Notes under the pieces: generated by a model
What the model saw: the letters and a program-made list of their open reading frames with translations, nothing else
Database searches by the model: none
Told to the model about the DNA's origin: nothing
DNA from: Phlegmacium glaucopus
Taxonomy: Eukaryota > Basidiomycota > Agaricomycetes > Agaricales > Cortinariaceae
Direction of reading: 5' to 3'
Length of the DNA stretch: 17,832 nucleotides
NCBI GenBank assembly: GCA_015039465.1
Contig: MU129982.1
Location: 1-17,832, forward strand
Shown: positions 8,228 through 15,645 of the stretch, one piece after another
How positions within the stretch are numbered: the stretch's first letter is position 1
Layout: each line of letters opens with the position of its first letter
Position numbers and translations under genes: made by a program

Positions 8228-10255
8228 ATGCTTTCGTCGTCGCTTCGTACGCTCGTACGAAGGAGTTCATGTCGCTACGATTCAATTCGTCGCTTTTCTT
8301 GGACCTGTCGACTTTTTCAAGCAGATGTCGTCGATAACCTTATACCGACAGACAGAATACGAAATATTGCCATCATCGCCCATGGTGGGTGAACTCACAG
8401 TTCGGTCAATATAAAATTGATCGTTTATTCTCTGACGGGTACTAACACCTCAACAGTCGATCATGGAAAAACGACACTAGTCGACCAACTCTTACGCCAA
8501 TCTGGTACCATAAAACCTCTGTCAGCTACAGAACAACTTCTATACACTCCAGCGTCTAGTTCAAGTTCTTCAACGACTGGACTAGGATCTACAACAGCTG
8601 ATAGTCAAATAGACGATGGGTTCGTCACGCGTGTGATGGATTCTAATGACCTTGAACGCGAGCGTGGTATCACCATTCTATATAATGCACCAGTGTCGTG
8701 TATAATGGTAACCTTATCAACATTGTCGACACACCAGGCCACGCAGATTTTGGAGGAGAGGTTGAACGAGTTATGAGCATGGTTGATGGTGTAGCTCTCA
8801 TCGTAGATGCTACAGAGGGGCCAATGACTCAAACCCGCTTCGTGTTGTCAAAAGCACTACGTCGCGGACTCAGGTAATGTCCCAACAACAAAATATAGTT
8901 TTGGCAACGACATTTATCTTTAAAACAGACCGTTGGTTGTATTGAACAAAGCAGACCGTCCGACTTGCCGACCAGAGCAGGTAGAAAGTGATCTTTCGAT
9001 CTATTCGCCACACTAGGTGCTACGGATGACCAGGCAGACTACCCCCTCCTTTACGCTTCCGCCAAACAAGGTTGGGCCCAAGACACCCTACCTCAGCTCT
9101 CATCTCCTTCACCAAACATGACACCACTCTTTGACCTGATAATGTCCCACGTCCCACCTCCAAACCACTTGGAACGTACAAGTCCCTTCTCCATGCTTAC
9201 AATCCAGATTGAAGCAGACCCATACGTGGGTATGCTATATCTTGGAAGGATACAAAGTGGCGTTCTGAAGATCGGAGATACTTTGTAGGCATTGAATGCT
9301 TCAAGGGAAAGAGTTGGCGAAGGCAAGGTGAAGAAATTTTTTGGTAGGCGGGGATTAAGAAAGATACGGCGGGTGCAGGTCAAGTGTCAGAGCAATGGTG
9401 GGGGTGGAGTGAATGTGACCTTGATTCATCCTGAAGGTTGGGTTGAGAGCGGCCCCCAAGCGTTACCTGTACGCTCCTTTTTTCTCATTCCGAATAAGAT
9501 TTTTGACTCTTGCTTGTTTTAGACGACTCCTATTGATCCACCGACTATCTCAATCCATGTGTTCACCAATGACTCGCCGCTCGCTGGGAAGGAAGGGACC
9601 AAACTCACCTCGCAAGTAATCCGAGAACGTATCTACAAAGAAGCTGAAACCAACGTTTGCACTCCATGTCCATTTCCGATTCTCGAGCTCCGCGGTCGTG
9701 GGGTCCTCCACCTCGGCGTCCTACTGGAGACTCTTCGTCGAGAAGGCTTCGAGCTAGGTGTTGGACCACCGCCGTGATGATCCCTGACCCCGACCTGAAT
9801 CCAGAAGGAAACAGAAAAGGTGCCTGGCTAGAGCCCATCGAAGAGTGCACGGTAGTCGTTTGGGAGGAGTACGCAGGCGGAGTTGTGCAGAAGTTGACAT
9901 TAAGGAAAGGAGAGATGAAGAGCTACGAATCTGGAGATCCTGAGGAAGGATGGGTAAAAGTGGTGTTCCCGCTAGAGGGTTGATTGGATATATGGCAGGA
10001 GAGTTTAGGAACGATGTACATGGCCAAGGGACGATCAACCATATCTTCAAAGGTTATGAATCTTACAAGGGGGCTATCGATACTGGGCGTAATGGTGCTT
10101 TGATTTCAATGGCTCTGGGTGAATCATCAGGTTACGCTATGGCTCCTCTTCAAGTTCAAGCTCGTGGAACTCTCGTCAACCGGCCAGCTTATGTAAGCGG
10201 AGGAATCTGGCCCCTTGGAGAAAACATTTTATTTGAGGGCTATTTTTCCCGATAA
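8228..10255 (+). pseudogene. Mitochondrial-type TypA/BipA translational GTPase, decayed
   Basis: Exon 1 8228-8384 encodes an Arg/Ser-rich, acid-poor leader (MLSSSLRTLVRRSS...) typical of mitochondrial import, then IRNIAIIAH. Introns are 8385-8456 (TACTAAC branch point), 8874-8928 and 9469-9522. GTPase motifs are present: G1 VDHGKTT, RERGITI, G3 [22 protein letters not shown]4 NKADRP and G5 YASAKQGW. Domain II (YLGRIQSG, GEGKVKKFFG, GGGVNVTLIHPEGW) and TypA-specific blocks (NDSPLAGKEGTKLTS, RGRGVLHLGVLLETLRREGFELGVGPP, PARGLIGYMAGEFRND, GQGTINHIFKGY) follow. Lesions: single-base frameshifts near 8676-8703, 8993-8996, 9772-9776 and 9965-9972; a TAG at 9286-9288; probable paired indels at about 9357-9410 and near 9655-9690. 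The reading ends at 10255 after GENILFEG, without the C-terminal TypA region that binds the ribosome. The family name is secure; function here is almost certainly lost. Confidence 0.8.
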
Positions 10256-10855
10256 ATGAGGTTTTGATCAACCAAAATATTATATAGCTTTCATCAGATG
10301 GTAATACATGTATTTGAATCCCTTAAATATGCAGAATTGTCCCCTTTACTTGGTATTGACAAGAAGTGAGATTGCGAACATGTAATTATTTTTACGTAGC
10401 TAGCCAAATATTCAAAATCTCACGCCACGGGCTCTCTCGGGGTCTCAAGGTTTCATCTTTGCGAGTTACTAACATATGACAAGTAAAGATATAGAATTAT
10501 TCCGGTAAATTAAAACGAGCGAACTGCAAATAAAAGAATAAGTTTATTGTTAAGATTTTGGGCGAAAGCACAATGTACTTCCCGACCCAAGAAGCAGTAC
10601 AAACTCCAAAGGTATTGACGTTGCGAGACACACTGCGTGACCCAACAGTTAGGAGTCTACGACGCGACGAGTGAGTCTCGTAACCCTTAAATTAGGAGTA
10701 GATTTCCGTAACATACCTTGTCTCGAGAAGGGTTATCTCCGACCCTGCAGCATAGCAGTCGTGGGCATGATGAAGCGCGAAAACTCGGCATGGAGGTCTG
10801 AGTTGCCTTGTATGAAGGGAGCCATGATCTGTGCATGTTTTCGTAGGTATATAAT
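10256..10855. other. Gene-free flank between TypA relic and copia element
   Basis: I looked for the missing C-terminus of TypA and found no trace. From 10671 the frame of the downstream polyprotein happens to be open, but the translation has no conserved motif and runs straight into the LTR, so it is not a gene. The five bases before the LTR (ATAAT, 10851-10855) would be the target-site copy, but the matching 3' copy cannot be checked because the far LTR is truncated. Confidence 0.5.
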
Positions 10856-11133
10856 TGTTGGAAGTATTGGAACCAACGCAACGGTTCCGAGGTCAAAAGA
10901 GGAGCCGAGGACAATACGGTCCAAGGCCCTCCGGGGCTTCATAAAGCCCACATGGCGCACTTGGCGCAGATCGTTTCCCAGCTCATTAACTGTCATCATA
11001 TCGCTTCTCGCAATCTTATCTATCCCTTTGCAGATACTGAAAAGCCGTAGTCATACCTTACTGCAGAAACTTGTAGTATACAAAAAGAGCGTCGTATCCA
11101 AAATACATCTTAATTCTTGCTGTTATTCTTACA
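10856..11133 (+). repeat. 5' LTR of copia element (278 bases)
   Basis: It begins TGTTGGAAG and ends TTCTTACA, with the usual TG...CA termini and a short TGT/ACA inverted terminus. The 3' border is set by the primer-binding site that follows at once. Two inverted repeats lie inside the first 95 bases: GGAACC with GGTTCC eight bases apart, and GGGCTT with AAGCCC around a CATA loop. As an LTR it should carry the promoter and polyadenylation signals, but I could not place these with confidence. Confidence 0.88.
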
Positions 11134-11145
11134 GGTTATGGGCCC
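11134..11145 (+). promoter_or_regulatory. Primer-binding site for initiator tRNA-Met half
   Basis: GGTTATGGGCCC directly follows the LTR. Its reverse complement, GGGCCCATAACC, matches the anticodon stem-loop of eukaryotic initiator tRNA-Met with C33 (anticodon CAT). Copia and Ty5 prime from an internal half of this tRNA rather than from its CCA end, and the match here fits that mode. Position and sequence agree, so the call is fairly firm. Which host tRNA variant is used is inferred. Confidence 0.7.
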
Positions 11146-11225
11146 CGCTCGTTGCAACTAAGAAAAAGTTTATCGAGTTCAAAAACTGTCAACGCTATCG
11201 TGAAAAGATACATACCTGCTTTACA

Positions 11226-14200
11226 ATGTCTAATTCATCCTCCTTATCCGATTTTCTAAATTCTACTGTGCCTAAGCTGGGCGACGAAGGCGAAAACTGG
11301 GGCATTTTCCTTGTTCGTTTCAAGGACGCTGTCCAAGCGAAGGGATTCTGGGGTCACTTCGATGGATCTCGCGTTGCTCCTGTGTTGCCTGCCGAACCGT
11401 CCGCTGTCGAAATAGCCGCTCTAGAGAAATGGGAGAAGGATGAGTTTTCCGCAAAAACGTTACTTACTCAACGCTTACCTGACTCGACCGTAATGGAAAT
11501 ATGTTCCAAGGATACGACTCGAGAGAGATGGGAGATGGTAGTGAGGGAGTACACGCAGAAGGGGAGTTGTATGCAGACAGAGATGAGGGCGAAATTCTTG
11601 ACGATGAGATGTTCGGAGAGGGGGAATGTGAAAGACTTCTTGAGGAGTTTGCGGTTGCAAAAGGAGGAATTGGCCTCCGTAGGGGTGAAAATCAGCGATG
11701 AGGACTATGCCTCGACCATCATTTCCTCACTTCCTGATGCGTTATCGAATTTCGCGTCCGCGCAGATGGCCTGGACGCAACAGCATACGTCGAAACCGTT
11801 AGATGCGGGAACGCTTATGACTATGCTAATCCAAGAAGCCGAACGCCAGAGCTTGAGAGCGCAGAGGCGAAGGCACGGATCAGGGAAGGCTAAAGAAGAA
11901 GATAAAGACGAGGCGTTAGCAGTGAATGTGGATGAGCCAAGGAGAAAAAGAGGTCGTGATAGGCAGCATATCGAGTGTTGGAACTGTGGGGAGAAAGGAC
12001 ATTTCAGTTCGGAATGTAAAGAACCCAGGAAACCCAAACGAACCACCTATAGACACGCAGAAGAGAAATTCGACCAGAAGTGCCAGGGGCCGTCCGGAAC
12101 TGCAAACGTAGCTGAGGTGAACTCAGAGGAGGAAGGCGCATGGGCGGCAGAGGAAGTGATAGAGATCGTGGATGAAGTCGAGATAGATGATGACGTTGAA
12201 GAGGCCGAGGATTGGTTCGAGGAGGCTATAAAAGATGAAGCTGAGTTAGAGCGTATAAGGAGGGAGATGAAATGTTTGGAGGAGTTCAAGGACACTTCGG
12301 AAGAGGCTTTCGTCGCAGTGGAATCCGTTCAAACTATCGGAACCGCAGAATTATACGACTCGGGGTGTACGAATCACATCTCGCCGTATCGCAATCAATT
12401 CGTAAACTTTGAAGAAATTGCCCCTAGACACTTTCGTGCTGCGAACAAACAGACATTCAGTACCACAGGGAAGGGAGAGTTGGTGATAAGCATACCTCGA
12501 GGGGATAGCATGTCCCAACTTCGACTTTGTGAAGTCCTATACTCAGCGGAAGTGAACTACACTCTTGTATCGATTGGGCGACTCGACGAAGCCGGCTTCT
12601 CTGTTACATTTGGTGGCGGAAAATGTGTCGTCAGGGGGCCAGATGACGAGGTGGTTGGAGAGGTGAAGAAGTCGCTGACGCGAGTCTACAAAGTGGAACA
12701 TGAAGAGGGGGTAGCGAGTGCGGCGGAAGAGAAGCTTACCTTGGACTTGTTCCATCGACGTATGGGTCATATCTCCTACGACGTCGCTCGGAAACTGGTC
12801 AAGGATAAGATGGTGACTGGGGTTCAACTCGAATACACGCCATTCGGAAACAAGTTTTTCTGCGCGTCGTGTGTTTATGCCAAGTCAACGAGAAAACCGG
12901 TCCCAAAGGTCAGGGAAGGGGAGAGAGCGGCAGGGTTCGGTGACGAGGTACACTCAGATCTGTGGGGGAAATCGCCAGTCGAGTCGAGAGGGGGAAAAAA
13001 ATACTACGTCACCTTTATCGATGATAAAACCCGCTTGACGCATTTATATTTGCTCCGGACAAAAGACAAAACACCCAAGGCGTATAAGCAGTACGAAGCA
13101 TGGGTGGAGGTCCAAATGGGGGCGAAAATCAAAGAGCTGAACACAGATCGTGGTGGAGAGTATCAAGGAGAGGATTTCGTCGACTATCTCAAGTCCAAAG
13201 GCACTCATCAAAAGTTGAACGTTCATGACACTCCACAACACGCTGGGGTGGCCAAAAGACGCAATAGGACAATTGGAGAGAGAATCCGCGCGCTTTTGCA
13301 TGCGAGCGGACTTCCGAAATTTCTCTGGGGCGAGGCAGCGAGGCATGTGGTGTGGTTGCTTAACAGAACTACGACGAAAGCGGTGGACGGAATGACGCCT
13401 TTTGAGGCTGCATTCGGGCGGAAACCGAATTTGAGGGGGTTGAGAGAGTGGGGTGAGAAGGTGTATGTGAGGATAGAGGGTGGTACGAAGTTGGGTGGAA
13501 GAGTTAAGGAGGGAAGGTGGTTGGGAATAGACGATGAATCGAAGGGTGTACGAATTTATTGGCCAGACACGAAGTCAGTGACGGTCGAAAGGAACGTAAC
13601 CTACGATAACTCGTCAGCGGATCGTTTTGAGGAGGAGTTGACGACGATTGATCAGGTCAAATCGATCGCTGACTTACCAGCAGAAAGCACCCCAGAATTT
13701 CGTGTTGAAGCGCCCATGAACCCACCTATCGATGAAACTCCAGAATTATCAGATGCCGATTTGCCAAGTAAAAGAGTTAGGAAGCCAACTCAAAAGGTAG
13801 CGGATCTATTAGGAGGGAGAGGAACATGGTCAAGTGGTGGAAAGAAAGCAATACTCGCACCTGGAATCCAGCAGCCGGACACGGATTGGGCAGCAAACAC
13901 AATTGAATGTGAAGACGAACACGCGTTTGCAGCCGAAGTTAGTAGTGCCGAAGCGTTAGAGCCACAGAATCTGCGAGAGGCAAAGATGAGGCCCGACTGG
14001 TTGTTGTGGGAGAAGGCCATTGAGGAGGAGTTGAAGACGTTGAGGGAGACAGGAACATGGGAGTTGGTTGATAAACCGGTGGGAGCAAATGTGGTGGGAT
14101 CGAAGTGGGTATTTCGTGCCAAGAAAGACGCCACTGGGAACGTGATACGATATAAAGCTCGCCTCGTGGCCCAAGGTTTCTCTCAAGTGCCGGGGATCGA

Positions 14201-15533
14201 CTACTTCGACACATATGCGCCAGTAGCGCGCCTGACATCGATTCGGACGGTGCTCGCATTTGCAGCGGCTGAAGACTACGAAACGGGTCAGATTGATATC
14301 AAAGGTGCCTATTTAAACGGAGAACTCACCCAAGACGAGATCATTTTCATGCGACAGCCACCAGGATACGGAGTCGTTGAAGAAAATGGAGAGGTCAAGG
14401 TGTGCCGGCTAATGAAAACGTTATACGGACTGAAGCAATCCGGGCGGAGGTGGTATCAGAAGCTAGTTGGGATCATGACGAAGCTAGGATTTTCGAGGAG
14501 TGAGGTGGATCAAGCCGTGTTTTATAGGAGGTGCGAAAAGACGAATGTGTTGATTGTGGTGTTGGTGCATGTGGATGATTGTTCGATTGTGGGAAAGAGC
14601 GCGTTGTTGATCCAAAAATTCAAGGATGAAGTCGCAAAACATGTCGAAATAACGGACTTAGGCGAACTCCATTGGATACTTGGAATCGAAGTACGTCGAA
14701 TTCGCGAGGAACGACGCATCTTATTATCACAGAAATCCTACCTTGACTCCATTTTACGACGATATGGCTTTGAAGATCTCAAACCAGTGTCTACTCCAAT
14801 GGACCCCAATAATCGACTCACTACAGCTCAGTCACCCTCGACTACGGAAGAATTTGCTCAGATGAGAAACGTCCCTTATCATGAGGCCGTTGGCTCGCTC
14901 ATGTATGCTTCACTGGGTACTCGCCCCGACATCTGCTTCGCTGTACAGACTGTCTCTCGGTTCAACTTAAAACCTGGACTGCCTCACTGGGAAGCTGTGA
15001 AACGGATATTCCGTTATTTGAAAGGTACTCGCGACTTATGGCTCGGATATGGAGGTCAGCAAAAGGAGTTGGAAGGATATGTCGACGCGGATGGGAGTAT
15101 GTTTGAAGACCGTAAGGCCATCTCAGGATACGTCTTCATTATCAACGGTGGCGCGGTTTCGTGGAGCGCAAAACGTCAAGAAATAATATCATTATCAACG
15201 ACCGAAAGCGAATACATTGCCGCCACTTATGCAACGAAGGAAGCACTTTGGCTACGTTCGCTCATCTTGCAGATTTTCGGTACCCCACTCAATACGACGA
15301 CTTTATTCTGCGACAACCAATCCGCCATAGCACTCACAAAGGAGCACCAGTTTCACGGACGCACAAAACACATCGATATTCGTTATCACTTCATTCGTTG
15401 GATCATAGAAGAGGGACGACTACGTCTGATATACTGTCCCACTGACGAAATGGCAGCCGACATGTTAACGAAGGCTCTACAATCTACGAAGGTCAAACAT
15501 TTTGCGAACGAATTGGGCCTTGTATCGTATTGA
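11226..15533 (+). CDS. Copia Gag-Pol polyprotein (1435 aa, integrase E-to-K)
   Basis: I chose the ATG at 11226 because it is the first after the LTR and primer site and opens a Gag-like start (MSNSSSLSDFLNS). The same frame is open upstream to 10671 only by chance. Domains in order: Gag (UBN2-like, about 1-240); CCHC zinc knuckle C251, C254, H259, C264; aspartic protease DSGC with D378; integrase zinc site H510, H515, C546, C549; integrase core with D578 (HSDLWG) and D641 (NTDRGGEY). Position 677, 35 residues after D641, should be glutamate but is lysine (GVAKRRNRT; codon AAA at 13254-13256). Reverse transcriptase starts near 930 and holds the catalytic HVDD at 1115-1118. RNase H has D1287, E1327 or E1329, and D1363. 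There is no internal stop or frameshift, so Gag and Pol share one frame. How the Gag:Pol ratio is set is not visible. Confidence 0.93.
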   Translation: MSNSSSLSDFLNSTVPKLGDEGENWGIFLVRFKDAVQAKGFWGHFDGSRVAPVLPAEPSAVEIAALEKWEKDEFSAKTLLTQRLPDSTVMEICSKDTTRERWEMVVREYTQKGSCMQTEMRAKFLTMRCSERGNVKDFLRSLRLQKEELASVGVKISDEDYASTIISSLPDALSNFASAQMAWTQQHTSKPLDAGTLMTMLIQEAERQSLRAQRRRHGSGKAKEEDKDEALAVNVDEPRRKRGRDRQHIECWNCGEKGHFSSECKEPRKPKRTTYRHAEEKFDQKCQGPSGTANVAEVNSEEEGAWAAEEVIEIVDEVEIDDDVEEAEDWFEEAIKDEAELERIRREMKCLEEFKDTSEEAFVAVESVQTIGTAELYDSGCTNHISPYRNQFVNFEEIAPRHFRAANKQTFSTTGKGELVISIPRGDSMSQLRLCEVLYSAEVNYTLVSIGRLDEAGFSVTFGGGKCVVRGPDDEVVGEVKKSLTRVYKVEHEEGVASAAEEKLTLDLFHRRMGHISYDVARKLVKDKMVTGVQLEYTPFGNKFFCASCVYAKSTRKPVPKVREGERAAGFGDEVHSDLWGKSPVESRGGKKYYVTFIDDKTRLTHLYLLRTKDKTPKAYKQYEAWVEVQMGAKIKELNTDRGGEYQGEDFVDYLKSKGTHQKLNVHDTPQHAGVAKRRNRTIGERIRALLHASGLPKFLWGEAARHVVWLLNRTTTKAVDGMTPFEAAFGRKPNLRGLREWGEKVYVRIEGGTKLGGRVKEGRWLGIDDESKGVRIYWPDTKSVTVERNVTYDNSSADRFEEELTTIDQVKSIADLPAESTPEFRVEAPMNPPIDETPELSDADLPSKRVRKPTQKVADLLGGRGTWSSGGKKAILAPGIQQPDTDWAANTIECEDEHAFAAEVSSAEALEPQNLREAKMRPDWLLWEKAIEEELKTLRETGTWELVDKPVGANVVGSKWVFRAKKDATGNVIRYKARLVAQGFSQVPGIDYFDTYAPVARLTSIRTVLAFAAAEDYETGQIDIKGAYLNGELTQDEIIFMRQPPGYGVVEENGEVKVCRLMKTLYGLKQSGRRWYQKLVGIMTKLGFSRSEVDQAVFYRRCEKTNVLIVVLVHVDDCSIVGKSALLIQKFKDEVAKHVEITDLGELHWILGIEVRRIREERRILLSQKSYLDSILRRYGFEDLKPVSTPMDPNNRLTTAQSPSTTEEFAQMRNVPYHEAVGSLMYASLGTRPDICFAVQTVSRFNLKPGLPHWEAVKRIFRYLKGTRDLWLGYGGQQKELEGYVDADGSMFEDRKAISGYVFIINGGAVSWSAKRQEIISLSTTESEYIAATYATKEALWLRSLILQIFGTPLNTTTLFCDNQSAIALTKEHQFHGRTKHIDIRYHFIRWIIEEGRLRLIYCPTDEMAADMLTKALQSTKVKHFANELGLVSY

Positions 15534-15540
15534 GGAGGAG
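15532..15540 (+). other. Polypurine tract of copia element
   Basis: GAGGAGGAG lies directly before the TGTTGG start of the 3' LTR. It would prime plus-strand DNA synthesis. It overlaps the TGA stop codon of Gag-Pol (15531-15533), a compact arrangement. Confidence 0.75.
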
Positions 15541-15635
15541 TGTTGGAAGTATTGGAACCAACGCAACGGTTCCGAGGTCAAAAGAGGAGCCGAGGACAAT
15601 ACGGTCCAAGGCCCTCCGGGGCTTCATAAAGCCCA
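15541..15635 (+). repeat. Truncated 3' LTR (95 bases)
   Basis: All 95 bases are identical to 10856-10950 of the 5' LTR. After AAAGCCCA the two copies diverge abruptly (CATGGCGC on the left, AGGGGGCT on the right). The remaining 183 bases of LTR are not found downstream in this window. The truncation removes the LTR's right end, which integrase and normal transcript ending need. Confidence 0.9.
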
Positions 15636-15645
15636 AGGGGGCTTT
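15628..15645. repeat. Inverted repeat straddling the LTR truncation point
   Basis: AAAGCCC (15628-15634) faces GGGCTTT (15639-15645) across a four-base loop, with the LTR/non-LTR junction at 15635/15636 inside the loop. The LTR's own arm GGGCTT at about 15619-15624 could pair with the same AAGCCC, giving two competing hairpins. A fold-back of this kind is a plausible place for template switching or breakage, though that is inference. Confidence 0.55.

Larger units (their letters stand above)
10856..15635 (+). mobile_element. Ty1/copia LTR retrotransposon, 3' LTR truncated
   Basis: Order of parts: 5' LTR 10856-11133 (TGTTGG...TTACA), primer-binding site 11134-11145, a single Gag-Pol ORF 11226-15533, polypurine tract 15532-15540, and a 3' LTR fragment 15541-15635. 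Integrase lies before reverse transcriptase in the ORF, which defines copia (Pseudoviridae) rather than gypsy. The 95 bases of 3' LTR match the first 95 bases of the 5' LTR without a mismatch. This points to a recent insertion, followed by loss of the last 183 bases of the right LTR. The integrase lacks its third catalytic acid, so this copy probably could not insert itself with its own enzyme. Confidence 0.92.

Noticed and set aside
8605..9383. Minus-strand frames opposite the TypA relic
   Set aside because: The plus strand encodes clear GTPase motifs; these are antisense shadows.
10687..10999. Minus-strand frames, one of them (10733-10999) sharing a peptide with 15493-15714
   Set aside because: The shared peptide is only the antisense translation of the duplicated LTR.
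10671..11225. The Gag-Pol frame is open for 185 codons before its ATG, which would make a 1620-residue protein
   Set aside because: The extension crosses flanking DNA and the whole 5' LTR, has no conserved motif, and a good ATG with Gag-like sequence lies at 11226.
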